From Wyeomyia smithii (Eukaryota; Arthropoda; Insecta; Diptera; Culicidae), in NCBI RefSeq assembly GCF_029784165.1, contig NC_073695.1, positions 247,292,089-247,356,088 on the forward strand: a stretch of 64,000 nt of DNA, read 5' to 3'. This document shows positions 1 to 11,639 of this stretch, piece by piece (the first letter of the stretch is position 1; each line of letters opens with the position of its first letter). Position numbers and translations under genes: made by a program. Below the pieces are notes generated by a model. That model did not search any database. It was not told where the DNA came from and was given only the letters and a program-made list of their open reading frames with translations.

Positions 1-1800
1 ATCAGCCAATTTTGAAAAATGTTATGCAGACCAATTTCCCCCTGCAGTGACCGCGGGAAACCTGACTCATGCAATAGTGTGCATGATTGGTGTGTTTTGA
101 GCTATTGCACTTTTATACGGTGGTACCGTACACGTACGTACCTGCAGTTGCAATTCGCACCAGGTACTTGCCAAAGTTTTGATTTATTGTATGCACTTTT
201 CATTCCACTTGCGCGGGCACGTCACGCCGTATTTAAGCGAACTCCTCTCGATCGGCACTCAGTGGGCGCTGCAACACTGGCGCAGGTCATAACTAATAAA
301 AGTTAACGCCACGTTTGATTGATCTATTTCGTTCGCAAGCCCGATGACAAGCCTGCGGCTACCGCGCGAGAGCGGGATGTGAATGCGATTGCATTGCGCA
401 TGACTACCGGAGTGTGTAATTTTCGTGCAAATTCTAATTCGTGAATTAGTTGTCCGCAGCTCGCTGAACCGCCAAATGCCAGGAAGAACGGATGAGGGCG
501 ATGCTGGAACGATTGTTCGGTGTTTAGTTTCGAAGCCCTTTTTGTCAGGTCGCGAAAGCCGATTGTATGAACCGATAATAAACCTAATTGCATCCGGGAA
601 CAGCTTCCGAATCCGAACAGCCATTTTCCAGCAAATCGACTCATTTAGCGTAATACGAAACGATCTGGGCTGGTTCCTGAAAAGCCGGGTTCAATATGGT
701 AGTGAGGGGGTGAAGTAGAGGGACATCAGTGTGGCATAAATTGTACATTTCACTACAAATTGCTCTTCTGCCGGTTCGGATTACTTGTGCCGAGCTGGTT
801 AGGATGGGACCATTATTGAAACTGCGTTGTCGCGATTTTGCTGACAGCAGGATACTTTGGTGGAGATTCAGTCTTAATTGGGTAGTTTGGTTGACCGCGA
901 AGAACGCTGTTCCGAAAGTGGCTTTTCCATGATTTCATGGCGCTTAAACGGGAAAAAATACCCAGGAAGCATTTATCCCGCGTTCTCGCTTTTATAGGGT
1001 ACCTTTGCTGTGGTTTAGTAATGGCGAATAAACGTTTCACATCGAAATTTACATCTAGACAGGCGCATTGGCTTTGTGTGCAGAGCGGTGCGTGGTGATT
1101 TTCACGATTCATTGGATGATACCCTGTACTCAAATTGGGTGGATTTTCCAACGTCATTGGACGCAATTTAATGGGCCACCGTGCATGTTGTACAATATTG
1201 GCTGTCTGAACGGCATTACACGGAACGAAAACCTACCGGGTATTGTTAGCATGACCAGTTCGAAATCTGTTGACTTTTTCAAAGAAAAATAACATTTCAA
1301 TTTCGGTTACCGAAGCAAATATCCAAGTCCGAACGTTCTTCACGCTCTTTGAAACGATCGTGCCTCAATGGTCGCGTAATGCGAAATCAGATAGAGCACG
1401 CTTTCAATCACGATTTATTAGCACACCCCCACGAATGGCGTTGAGCTGTTTGCATTTATATAGATCTCTTCGGGGCACCTTAGCACTTTTAGCCGGTTCG
1501 TTCTCCCTCGCGCCTGTAAGCTACGGACCCTTGCCACGGTCGTGAGAACCGCACGGTCGACGGGCGCGTAGCATTGCTCCACAGTCGCACACTCATTCAT
1601 AGGGCACCACTCCTTTTCTTCTCAAGGTTACCGCGGTGCGAGCGGCCGTTTCTCGCTTCTGGTGGCGTTTTTTTATTCTCATTTTCCTCCTAGAGGTATC
1701 TGTGCATTGCAACGGCTAAGCCTGGCCTGTCTGTCGGTCGACTCTATAAAGGGGCGGAAAGTGTTAACACGGCGTGACTCCATCCGTTACGAGGTGGAGC
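1..1800. other. GC-richer low-repeat DNA with no supported gene
   Basis: This stretch has mixed base composition and lacks the repeats that fill most of the window. Short open frames occur on both strands, but none has a recognisable domain, a signal peptide or convincing splice sites. A TATA/initiator pair lies at 230-263. Two further TATA-like strings (near 1455 and 1745) lack a good initiator at the right distance. It probably belongs to the upstream or intronic part of a host gene; no product can be named. Confidence 0.4.
230..263 (+). promoter_or_regulatory. Candidate TATA plus initiator core promoter
   Basis: TATTTAAG starts at 230 and the arthropod initiator TCAGT lies at 259-263. The initiator A (261) is 31 bases from the first T of the TATA element, the canonical insect spacing. 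The downstream leader (AGTGGGCGCTGC...) has no obvious long coding frame and would be the first, perhaps noncoding, exon of an unidentified gene. A DPE is not evident. The spacing is seen; promoter activity is inference. Confidence 0.4.
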
Positions 1801-2984
1801 CTTGCGTTCAATTGTACCTGAACTGACGGGTTTGAAGTGATTTTCGAGTGTCCACTTCTTGGGTTTTTGCGTGACGTGGTGTCGTTTGTCCTGGTGATTT
1901 ATGGAACCTGCTGGAATGCTTTGTCTGTAGGATGTATTTTTGGGTGAAGTTGATTTATAGTTACAATATTAAAATGAAGTACCAGAATTGTTACCTAACG
2001 CAGGAAAAAATTACAGTAGCTAGTTTGTTCTAGTGTTTACATAACATATACCGTGAATACTGTAGCGTTTACCAGTTTATTTAATTGCTTTATTTGAAGC
2101 AACGAATGGTTGCAATCCTTAAACGATGCAAACGATTACTATCAACTGGTTCTAATCTGATTTTAACTTCTTGCAACAAATGTAAAATTAGCTCGAAAAA
2201 GGATTGGGCATGGATTGTTATTTCGTGGATTAGGAATCTAAACATAGTGTAGCATTTTGATAATTGGTTTTTGAATAGATGGAAAAAGCGGACAGACAAA
2301 GTTTTTTAACCACACTCAAATAAAAACACAGCAGCATTATGTTGAAAAACTACATAATATATTTTACTTGAGCATTTATCTTGGTTAGCAGGTGATTCTC
2401 AATACTAAAGCAAGCGGATTCTGCGTATGACGAAGAAGACCCATCTTCGAGCAATTTCTCCAGTTCAGCGTCTTAGAAGGTTTTCGGTTTTTTTTTAGGC
2501 GGACAGCCAAAAACATCGGAGTTTTTGATGAAACTAAATACGGCACGTTGTAGCAGCAGCATTTCTGTTGACTTATTTTAACTCTTGATGCGCTTCATTT
2601 ATCCGCCATTTTATTTATATGAAATGAGAAAAATAACACTTTCCACAAATGGCGTTGGTACCAATGATGGAAATGAGACAAATATGGCGCAATCATCGTT
2701 TTATTTCGAGCTGCCGAACTCATAAAATGTACAGAGAGAAGAAGAAGAAGAGAAGAGAATTAAACTGAATCTTCTCAATCCGTAATGAAAGGCTGGCTTG
2801 GTGCATTGGTTTACATGATTGAACTACATTGCTGCTGATCGATCCACTTTTCGATAATCATTCTCTTGTAATAGTGACCGGATAGACAATGTTGACTAAA
2901 TTTGTGTATACTAGCTTTTACACGCGACTAACTCTCACTAGTATACTTCTGGTGGATGTGTCGTTGTGCACTCGAGGGCGCAAA
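1801..2984. other. AT-rich intergenic DNA, nothing recognised
   Basis: AT-rich sequence with scattered short open frames and a purine run near 2738-2758. No domain, repeat or promoter was identified. Confidence 0.4.
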
Positions 2985-3290
2985 ATAACAACCACAAATC
3001 GTTTAGAAAGTCAAATCGTTTGTTTATTTCAGTGTCGGCTTTGCTGTGCGTTTATCAAAGCTCTATATTTTTCAACAGTACAATCCTGCCGTTTCAAGCA
3101 GAATCGTCCCTCCGTACCAGCGTAACATAATCGCAATTTTCCGCATCTTGGTGGAATGAAGGAATAACGTTGGAAACTGATTAAGTTTTAAGCATTTGAA
3201 AGTGGACAATTTTCGTGACGCACTCGATGTTTTCGGTTTTTCAATTTGTACACCTATGTTACCGTAAGACGTAATTTTACGTCAAAATAG
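2985..3290 (-). repeat. Copy of a GACGTA-palindrome repeat family
   Basis: Read on the minus strand, this block matches 39465-39935 (+) over much of its length. Shared strings include TTTTGACGTA...TTACGTCTTACGG, a GGTGTACAAATT-like string, and ATGCGGAAAATTG. The palindromic end lies at about 3263-3285. Related segments sit at 11640-11900 and 45695-45800. The family was not recognised by name. No coding capacity or target duplication was found. Confidence 0.5.
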
Positions 3291-3810
3291 ATTCTCCAGA
3301 TCACTTTTAGGTGGATCAATCACTGAAAAGTCCATTTTAAAAGAAGGATAATAAAATGCAAAGTAACAATTTTAAATAAAGGGGGCAGGTTAATCAGCGT
3401 CACGTAATTTTTTGTTTCTGCTCTGTTTTGTTTATAATGGTGTCGGAACAAGGAGCATTCCGGAAGCGCCAGACAAAACATCATCACATTGCGTCAGAAA
3501 AGCACAAACGTTTCTGAACAAGCAATCGACTCAATCTGTACCCCAAATACGCAACCCAACGAATCTACCTCAGTGTCGTCCAACCGACGAAAACAACTGG
3601 AGATCAATGAGTTAGAAACAGTTTATTGGTAGAATCAAGAGATGCATTCGAAAAGTCGACGTGAGGGTCGTACAATGCTTTAGTTCCGACATCATGAGAA
3701 AGTTTGGTCGGAAGGCCGGTAACGGACCTCAAATCTCAAATGGTCAAAATTTTTTTCGTTCTTAATGAATGTATCCTCATTGGAAAAAAATAAGTTTTTC
3801 TTTAAGTTCA
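3291..3810. other. AT-rich spacer, nothing recognised
   Basis: A short open frame at 3412-3615 has no recognisable features. No repeat boundary or regulatory element was seen. Confidence 0.35.
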
Positions 3811-3935
3811 TCCACCTTTTTGCCTTTCTCCTAGAAAGGTATAGCAATCACTGGAAAAACCAAAGGTATAAAAGTGCTCCAAAGGGTCGAATCTCGTATA
3901 TCAATCGACTTAGTTTGACGAGCTGAGCATTTTCT

Positions 3936-4000
3936 GTATGTGTGTGTGTGTGTGTGTGTATGTGTGTGTGTATGTGTGTGTGTATGTGTGTGTGTATGTA
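3936..4000. repeat. (TG)n microsatellite in repeat unit 1
   Basis: An alternating TG run is interrupted by TATG at regular steps. It occupies the same place in unit 1 as the longer run does in unit 2. Confidence 0.9.
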
Positions 4001-5394
4001 ACGCTCTCCCAATCTCACTCGATTTTCTCAGAGATGGCTGGACCGATCTTCATGAAATTAATTGCAAATGAAAGGTCTAGTTGCCCCATAAGACCCTGTT
4101 GAATTTCTTTGCAATCGAATTTTTAGTTTAGAGGTTATGTTTAAAAATGTGAAAATCACGAAAAACCATTATCTCAGAAACTACTCAACCGATTTTAACA
4201 AAATTGGTTTTAAATGAACAAGCTATTTAAAAAACTTTTAACATTTGAGTTTCATGAAGATTGAACGTGTGGTTCAGAAGTTATTTAAAGAAACGTGTTC
4301 TGGAGAGTGTTTAATTTCACTCATGTCTCTCAAAGATGGCTGAACCGATTTCCACAAAATCAGTGTCATTTGGAAGGTCTACTTACCCCATAAGATTCTA
4401 TTGATTTTTTTTGTAATCGGACTATTACTTTGCCTGTTATGTTTAAAAATGTGAAATTCAGCTATGAAAAGGAACATATTCTGAAGACTACTTAAACTCA
4501 CTCACTTTTCTCAGAGATGGCTGAACCGATATTCACGAAATTAGTGTCAAATGAAAGGTCTAGCTGCCTCATAACACCCCATTGAATTTCAATGTAATCG
4601 GTCAGTTACTTTGTCTGTAATGTATCAAAATATGAAAATCACAAAACTTCATTATCTTATTATAGTACACAACCGATTTGAACAATATTGGTATCAAATG
4701 AACGGGCTAGTCAAAGGTTAATTGATGAATTTTATTGTGATTAAACACGTGGTTCAAAAATTGTGAAAAGAAACATGTGCCGGTGACTTTTCAAATTCAA
4801 TCGTTTTCCCAAAAATGGCTGGACTAAATTCAACAATCTTAGTGTCAAATGAAAAATTTGGCTTTCCTATAGGTTCCCATTTTATTTGATTATAATCGTA
4901 GTTTTATTCCAACCGTTATGTATTAAATTATAAAAACAACGAAAATCTATTATATCAAAGATCACACGACTTATTTGAACATATCTAGTGTCATTTGAAC
5001 GGGTTGTCTCTCTAACTCACAAGTAAGAAATTTAAAGCAATTTGTAATATGGTTCAAAAGTTATGAAAAGAAACGATATTCACAGACTATTTGAAACTGT
5101 GACTGCTTTGATCAAAACATATGGCCTCAACAAAATTTAAATTTGGTATTGTGCTATACGTACGTTCCCGGTATTGCTCGTGATTGAAATGTACGATATT
5201 TGAAGTCATTTCTTTTATTTCGCTATTTATTCAGCACGAATATTTTACTCCTAATTAATAATTTTTCCAACTTTTTGCTTTTCTCCTAGAAAAGTATAGA
5301 AATCACTTGCAAAACCGAAGATATGAAAGTGCTCCGAAGGGCCGAATGGCATATAGCACTCGACTCAGTTCGACGAACTGAGCATTTTTTGTAT

Positions 5395-5400
5395 GTTTGT

Positions 5401-5473
<73 letters not shown>

Positions 5474-5508
5474 TGTGTGGGTGTGTGTGGGTGTGGGTGT
5501 GTGTATGT
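5395..5508. repeat. Long (TG)n microsatellite in repeat unit 2
   Basis: About 110 bp of almost uninterrupted TG, degrading into GGGTGTG steps at its right end. It creates spurious open frames on both strands (poly Val-Cys and poly Thr-His). Such alternating purine-pyrimidine tracts can adopt Z-DNA and are highly length-polymorphic (established knowledge). Confidence 0.95.
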
Positions 5509-6443
5509 GCAGATTTTTATTTTAACCGATTTTAATGAAATTATATGCAAATGAAAGTTCTAGTTGCCCCATAAGATCCTATTTTTCAATGTAATTGGAT
5601 TTTTATTTAAGAGGTTATGTTTAAAAATGTAAAAATCACGAAACATCAATATCTCAGAAACCACACAACCGATTTCAATAAAATTGGTATCAAATGAACA
5701 GGCTATCTTGAAAACCCTTAACTCTTGAATTTCATATAGATTGAACTTGTGGTTCAAAAGTTATGAAAAGAAATTGTGAAAATCACGAAACTTCATTATC
5801 TCAGAAAGTACACAACCGATTTGATCAATAGTATTATCAGATGAACGGGCTAGTTAAGGGTTAACTGATGAATTATGATTTAACACGTTGTTTCAAAGCT
5901 TGGCTGCCCTATACGTTCCCATTTCATTTGATTATAATCGAACTAAGCAACCGTTATGTATTAAATTGTTAATAAAACAACGAAAGTCTATTATCTCAAA
6001 GATTACACGACTTATTTGAACATAACTAGTGTCATACGAACGAGTCATCTCTCAAACTTACAAATAACAAACTTCATAACAATTTGATATGTGGTTCAAA
6101 AGTTATGGAAAGAAAAGAAATTCAAAGGCTATTTAAAACTTTACCTGCTTTGATCAATATATGTGGCCTCAACATAATTTAAATGTGGTATCGTACCATT
6201 TTAATGTTCCCGGTATCGCTCGTGATTGAATTGTTCGAAATTAGGAGTCATTTCTTTTATTTCGCTATTTCTTGAGCATTTACATTACGTCAAATTTCAT
6301 ATTTTATACTTCAATTACAACATCATTATTTTAGAACCCAAAAAGTGAATACACATTTATTGGTTTAAGCGTTCGTGTAAATCTATTTCTACAAATAATA
6401 AGTTTGAATGAGAAAGGCTGGGTCTGACCGCTAGGTGGATTAA

Positions 6444-6965
6444 TTTAGGTTTTTTAAAAGTAATAGAAAAAAATCCAAATTTTTAGTTGTCACCCGTTTT
6501 AAAGTTACATTTTTCATAAACATACGTTACGAGATTGTTAACAAGTCCGCTATTTTGTTTTGTTTTTTATCAAGCAATTTTTTTTCCCATGCTCAAACTT
6601 ACCTTTGTATAAATGCAAAAGATTAATTCTTTCTGTTACTTTTTTACCACGAAAGAAAATTAAGAAAAACCATCTCTCTTTGAGGTCACTAATGAGAAGT
6701 TTTTCTTGAAAAACAATATCACGCGCTATTAGGATCGTGTCCAGTAGGATTGTTGAATGTTTCAACTCGAACATTAGTTTAATGCTTCGCGCAAATTATT
6801 GTATTGATTCTTTGAATATGCAAAAAGGAAAACAGTTATTATTTTCCGAATTCGGCTTTTGAAAGTTGGTTATCAGAAGATTTTTATCGCGGATTGTGTA
6901 AATAACAGCAACTAATTCTAGCAACTACGATTGAACACTTTCTTCCTTATTTCGCTAAAAAAAAA
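6444..6965. other. AT-rich spacer, nothing recognised
   Basis: No supported gene, repeat boundary or promoter. A 74-residue minus-strand open frame here has AT-driven composition and no domain. Confidence 0.35.
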
Positions 6966-7200
6966 GGGGCTCGTAGCCTTTAGGTTACTAGGCTTAACTC
7001 TTCCCTTACGCTAAATCCCAAAAAAGGTACGAACAGTTGAATGATAAATACCTCTTGATGCAGTTATAATTGCCAATACTTTGCAGGGTAACTGACGAAA
7101 CTCGGCAAAGGAGAGCAGTAGAGTCTATGAATAGGCGTGTAAAGCGAAAGAGAAAAGTATAAAAATCCGTCACTTACCATGGTGACAAAGTAACCTTCCT
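6966..7200 (+). mobile_element. Internally deleted tRNA-derived SINE relic
   Basis: It starts GGGCTCGTAGCCTTTAGGTTAC, matching the box-A-bearing head of the fuller copy on the minus strand at 63095-63470. It then jumps directly to the body (CTTCCCTTACGCTAAAT, CCAATACTTTGCAGGGTAACT, GAGCAGTAGAGTCTAT). The box B region present in the other copy is missing, so this copy cannot be an active pol III unit. Confidence 0.6.
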
Positions 7201-8392
7201 TTCCGTTACAGTCGTTAGAGATGTCTTTGGTAATAAAGATTGGTTTTCGCTTCTCTAACCGACCTTAATGACGTAGCTGGCGCAGTTATCGATCTATATA
7301 AAGCCGAAGCTACTGAATTGTTGTACATTGAACATGATAAATTAATCTCAAATTAGCTATCCCACGATAATTCTTTGTGCCACTTCACTAGCTCAGATCC
7401 ATCCCGGAAGGGCAACTACGAAATATGCGGTCGTTAAAGCTTCAAGCTCAAGCTCAAGGAATCATAAAGAAGCAGTGAAATGGTGGTGAAATAAAAATGT
7501 GATCTTTGCAAAGAAGATATGTTCCCAAAATATCGGATAAAATATTTTGCGAAGGGTACTTTATTTCCTTTGTTGGTTGATTTCATAAGAGTAGGTAGGC
7601 ATATTTTGTTCATATCTGCGATGATTTCGTTGAAATTCGATGTGTAACCCGTAGGTACCTATATCTTCCTCAAACTGTTATTTGAAATTTAAACATCCAA
7701 GTAGCCAGGGATGAGAAAGAAACATAGATTTTCAGAAGAAAGATGAAATTTGTGTAAATGCGACATAAAGATAGCCTCCAAACTAGGCAGAGAAAGCATG
7801 AGGAGATTTGAGATTTTCAGCTAAACATTGATTTTTCCAATGACGTTTTATTTCTAGGTTTTATACAATTTTAGTTTCCCTGAGTTTAATTTTATCCTAT
7901 TTTTCACATCGTGCAACATGTTGAGCTTAATGTTTTAACCTATTTGCAGGGTAAATGAGAAAAGAGGTCACTCGAAAGTATACTTACTCTTTCGAGCCTT
8001 CAAACATTCTGTTATTTTTATCAGATGTTGCAATTTCAAGTTTGGTTTGTGTGCTCGATTACGATGAATAAGAGGGGATGTGACATCTATGATTTTACAC
8101 GACAAAATCTATGTTCAGTAGATTTAGAATAAGTACTTATTGGAATTGTCTGTAAAAGTTTTTGAAGACTTATAATAATATAAAAATCAAAATAATGTCC
8201 GCATTTTAGCGGTAAGTTTTCTCTCATAATAGTTAGTTTTACAGAGCAATATAATAATCACTTTTAACGATCGTTTTAAATATTCACAAATTTTATGATA
8301 TCTTTAAATATGTGTTCACTATCGACAGGTGCAGAGCTCTAAAAGCATTAAAATGTTTATTACTCAGAAGCAACTTCTTCATCTCCTGGCCG
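7201..8392. other. AT-rich DNA upstream of the protease gene
   Basis: No gene is supported. TATATAAAG at 7295-7303 looks like a core promoter TATA box but is followed by no usable open frame and only a weak initiator. The final ~200 bp upstream of 8393 should contain the protease gene's proximal control region, but no transcription factor site was assigned with confidence. Confidence 0.35.
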
Positions 8393-8426
8393 TATAAAAA
8401 GCCTTTGTCTACACATTTTCATCATT
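8393..8426 (+). promoter_or_regulatory. Core promoter of the serine protease gene
   Basis: TATAAAA lies at 8393-8399 and an initiator-like TCATT at 8422-8426. Its A (8424) is 31 bases from the start of the TATA box. This predicts a very short 5' UTR of about 22 nt before the ATG at 8446, whose context TTCACCATGA is good for insect translation starts. Confidence 0.7.
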
Positions 8427-8445
8427 AGGAATATTTTAGTTCACC

Positions 8446-9336
8446 ATGAAAGGTCTGCTGGTAACAATAGTATTGAGTCTGTTTTTGGCTCTAGTAACTG
8501 CACAGGAGCCAAAAATTTACAACGGATTTGACGTGCACATCCGAGATCGGCCGTACCAAGTAGCTATTTTCCTGCTGGGACAATTCAATTGCGGGGGAAC
8601 TTTGATCGGCGACCGCTGGATCCTAACTGCGGCACACTGTGTCAGGTAGCTACTACTTTTTTTTTCTCGATATTCGATAGTATCTTAAATTTGGATCTAG
8701 ACGTCGTTTCAGCGGAGATATTTTTGCAAGTGAACTAACGGTTCGAATTGGTTCTCACTTCTTAAGGAGGGGAGGTCATTTGATCAGAGTAACCGATGTA
8801 ATTAAACACCCAGAGTATGATGAAATTTCCGGTGATTGTGACTATGCGTTAATAGAATTGGAATATCCATACTCTATTGATCCCATCGCACGGCCTGTCG
8901 AAATGATTGATGAAAACGAAACCATTGCGGAGGGGACTCTTTGCACAGCCAGTGGTTGGGGTAAAACCATGGGCACCGGAAATCGCAATTTGTTAAAGAT
9001 GATTGAGCTACCCTTGTTAAATTGGTTTGAATGTAATCAAGCACTGGATGACCTCGGATTTTCCTTCACCGAAAACCAGATGTGTACTAGATACGAGAAG
9101 CAGATACGTAGTCTATTACAGGCAAGTAGAACATTTCGAAAGTGGGAACCTATTGAGTAACTGTATGATTTGTATTTACCTCTTAGGGTGATTCCGGAGG
9201 ACCGCTGATTTGCAACCGAAAGCTTGCAGGAATAGCCTCATCTGTAAGTTCAATTAGTGATCCAGAAACAGCATACGATAAGTTCGCAGATGTTTCAAAA
9301 GCTCGGAGCTGGATAAAGGCTGTAACAGGAATTTAA
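8446..9336 (+). CDS. Secreted trypsin-fold (S1) serine protease, three exons
   Basis: Exons are 8446-8645, 8713-9121 and 9187-9336, encoding 252 residues, the usual S1 length. Residues 1-19 form a hydrophobic signal peptide. A short propeptide ends at Lys23, and the mature chain starts IYNG instead of the usual IVGG. The triad is visible: His64 in TAAHC, Asp110 in DCDYALIEL, Ser206 in GDSGGP. Cysteines 49/65, 144/212 and 174/191 match three conserved disulfides. The usual fourth pair (chymotrypsin 191-220) is absent, and Cys109 is extra. The position equivalent to 189 is Ser, suggesting chymotrypsin-like rather than trypsin-like specificity (inference). Intron 1 is GT-AG. Intron 2 begins GCAAGT and ends TTAG; only that GC-AG junction keeps the frame into GDSGGP. 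A secreted digestive or haemolymph role is likely but unproven. No canonical AATAAA is seen directly downstream. Confidence 0.92.
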
Positions 9337-9439
9337 TAGCGTTTTTTTTTTAACTTTTTGCTCAATAACAATAGGTTTCACGTGTTTATTCTTTTGTCAA
9401 GACGAAATTATTATATTTTTTCAATACATTGCTTCTGTA

Positions 9440-9860
9440 GACTTTTATTTCTGTTTTGTCTTACAGTTACTTAATCATAATCTACTTAGTTTTGCGTTCA
9501 CCGATTTTTATAAAATGAAAAAAAAATGAAGCCTATATGCATACAGTTCGGATTAAAACCATATCAGTTCAGGTTTCCGGCTCCGTTGCCTAGTACCCAT
9601 AGAGGGTTTGTAGAATTTTCCGCCCCTCCAACCAAGCAGCTGTATTCAGTTGTGATGGTTTCATTTTCACCCCAAAAGTATCGGCTCAACCTTTTCTCGA
9701 TGCCAAAAAAAGACAATCCGCAACCTAGAACAGTGTTTTGCCATATCAATAAATAACCAGCCCAGTTTTCGGATGTTTTTATTTTACAAAACCGAACCAT
9801 GCCACTAACGCCACTCGGCAGCATTTTGCGGGTTTTTGCGAAAAACAATTTAATCGTTTT
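9440..9860. other. Spacer 3' of the protease, nothing recognised
   Basis: Overlapping open frames occur on both strands (9526-9756 and 9564-9848), but neither has a domain or splice signals. Judged noncoding. Confidence 0.4.
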
Positions 9861-10275
9861 GGCAGGGTACCGGCCGGTCGTTTAGCCGAGTGACCGCCAG
9901 GCCACCGGCAGCGTGGCCAGCAGTATCTAAGCGCGTGAAACCTCACGCGATTTCGGACTTCTGTGTGTGCATTCTACGTACCGATCCGAGTGATCCGAGC
10001 CATGGGTATGAGGATGGGTGTCCGGTGCTCGCCTACGGAGTGCAGACAGTGTACATTCAATAACCTAGCATTTTTTTTGTTTGGATCTACTCGCCGCTAC
10101 ACAGCGACTCTCATTCTCGAGTCTGTCCCATACAGATTGGAAATTTTATATTTTATACCGTTATGGTTCGTGACTGTAGCAGAACAGTGCAGTGTGAAAA
10201 CCGCCCACCGATGGGCTGCAGGGGTTCTAGCCGGCCGATTTGCAGGCAATATTGCCAAATTTCCCTCTAATTGAA
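9861..10275 (+). other. Candidate noncoding leader exon ending in a strong splice donor
   Basis: A GC-rich block contains a TATAC string at 10154 and an ACAGT initiator-like sequence about 32 bp later (10184-10188). A near-consensus donor GAA|GTGAGTAA follows at 10275/10276. This arrangement fits a first exon of about 90 bp with no long open frame. No downstream partner exon was found, so this is a hypothesis. Confidence 0.25.
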
Positions 10276-11639
10276 GTGAGTAAATCATTTAGCCACTGCT
10301 GCTGCACAACACATTCACACACAACCTGGCCTGGCGGTGCGGTGGTTAATGATCGTGCAGGAATTCGTGAATTGGGTCGTTTGGCAATCGGCCATTGGGC
10401 GAGCGATTAGATTTTCATTGGTGCACCTGTGCTAAAGAATAACGCCATTCTCCCGAAGCGAAACCTGTTGCTAATACTTGGTGAAAATTCAATCAAAGGC
10501 TATGCTTCATTGTGTAATATTACGAAGGTTTGATTGCTAGTAATGCGAAGGTGTTACAGTTATATAACAATATCAGCAGCTAAAACTCGACGAATTAAGT
10601 TGCAGGCTCACCAAAAACAAAACATTTTCAAGTTCACTCGCCGCGTTTCACCGTAGTAAGCCGGCCCGACACGGAAAGCACCGCCACCAGACAAATTGGC
10701 GGTATCTTATTGCCTTCCTACCCGAAAATTATCTCGTGACGATTTCCCCCAAATGCGTCGCCCGAATCGTGGTTAGATTTTCGTTTTAAGCTTTTCGTCG
10801 TTTATCGACCTATTTTATAGCTTTTGCGTGACTATTCAAATCATTCGCGTTGCGATCTGCGAGCGGGCACTGGCTTCTCACGCAGATGGCATGGCTGCCG
10901 AGCGATCGGCCACCAGCCGTTGACAAGGTCATGGACCAGCTGAAAGGAAGCCGACAGCTTTAAGAAGCGTGCTCCGTTTAGGTTTCCGTACTTCGTGGGT
11001 GGCCAGCGATCGGGGCCAAATTGCTGTTATCGAAACCTGCTGATTGTGGTCTGGGAGCTCTGATAGCTGGACTACCGATGTTGTTACTAAGTCGGATGGA
11101 ATTGCCAGCAACAGCCGTTCGTTCATTGTTGTTAGACCCCATCATTAACGATAACGTCGGTCATTATGGTGGGCGCCTGAACAGCTTTAGCATAATTGAC
11201 TACATGCAATGATACGTCTTATGAGCAAGCAAGCAAGCGAGCGAACAGGACTGCATGTTGTTCCCTACAGCCTACTGTGTGTGTGTAATAAAGTAGGCGG
11301 GGCGGGGTAAAGATTTCGGTATCGTAATCATTAGTATGCAACAGTTTTCAACTCATCGGTCTGCTCTCCTTGGAGAAGGACGTCGATGTTGGATGTTCGT
11401 GTTGCCTTCGGGCGTAATGTGCCGCCGTTCAATTAGAAGTTGACATGCAATGGAAGTTGTTTTGCTTGTCGCAGCGTGATCTGGAGAGGGCAGCAAAAAA
11501 GTTGCGTAAACAGTGAAGTGAGTGCTCTGTTCAGAACCTTCTGGCTGAACCTTAAAGTATGAAGACACCAAATAAAAGAAAATCTATACCTTAGAACAAT
11601 AATATATTCATATCTTCAAAGATTGTTTTTATTTTTGTA
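10276..11639. other. Low-repeat host DNA with no gene supported
   Basis: Moderately GC-rich sequence with open frames on both strands near 10929-11571 but no recognisable domain. It is consistent with intron or intergenic DNA. Confidence 0.35.

Larger units (their letters stand above)
3811..6443. mobile_element. Dimeric MITE-like repeat with terminal inverted repeats
   Basis: The ends are inverted: ATCCACCT...GCCTTTCTC on the left, and GAGAAAGGC...AGGTGGAT on the right. Two related units lie head to tail. Unit 1 (3811-5265) and unit 2 (5266-6443) both run from a TTTTTGC-TTTCTCCTAG-AAAG start through a GCTCCGAAGGGCCGAAT-like block and a (TG)n tract to a matching tail with GTTCCCGGTAT-GCTCGTGATTGAA. 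Inside unit 1 a ~200-300 bp module beginning CTCAGAGATGGCTG recurs near 4028, 4326, 4511 and 4808. There is no transposase; this is a non-autonomous element by inference. Only the outer ends keep the terminal repeat. Confidence 0.75.

Noticed and set aside
5323..5550. Open frames rich in Val-Cys or Thr-His
   Set aside because: Pure translation of the (TG)n microsatellite inside a MITE; no start context or splice signals.
7295..7333. TATATAAAG followed by an ATG as a second gene start
   Set aside because: The ATG opens only a three-codon frame, and no initiator of good quality lies at the expected distance.
8780..9160. Single-exon reading of the protease middle as its own protein
   Set aside because: It starts at a non-ATG codon within exon 2 and runs into intron 2; the spliced model gives the complete catalytic triad.
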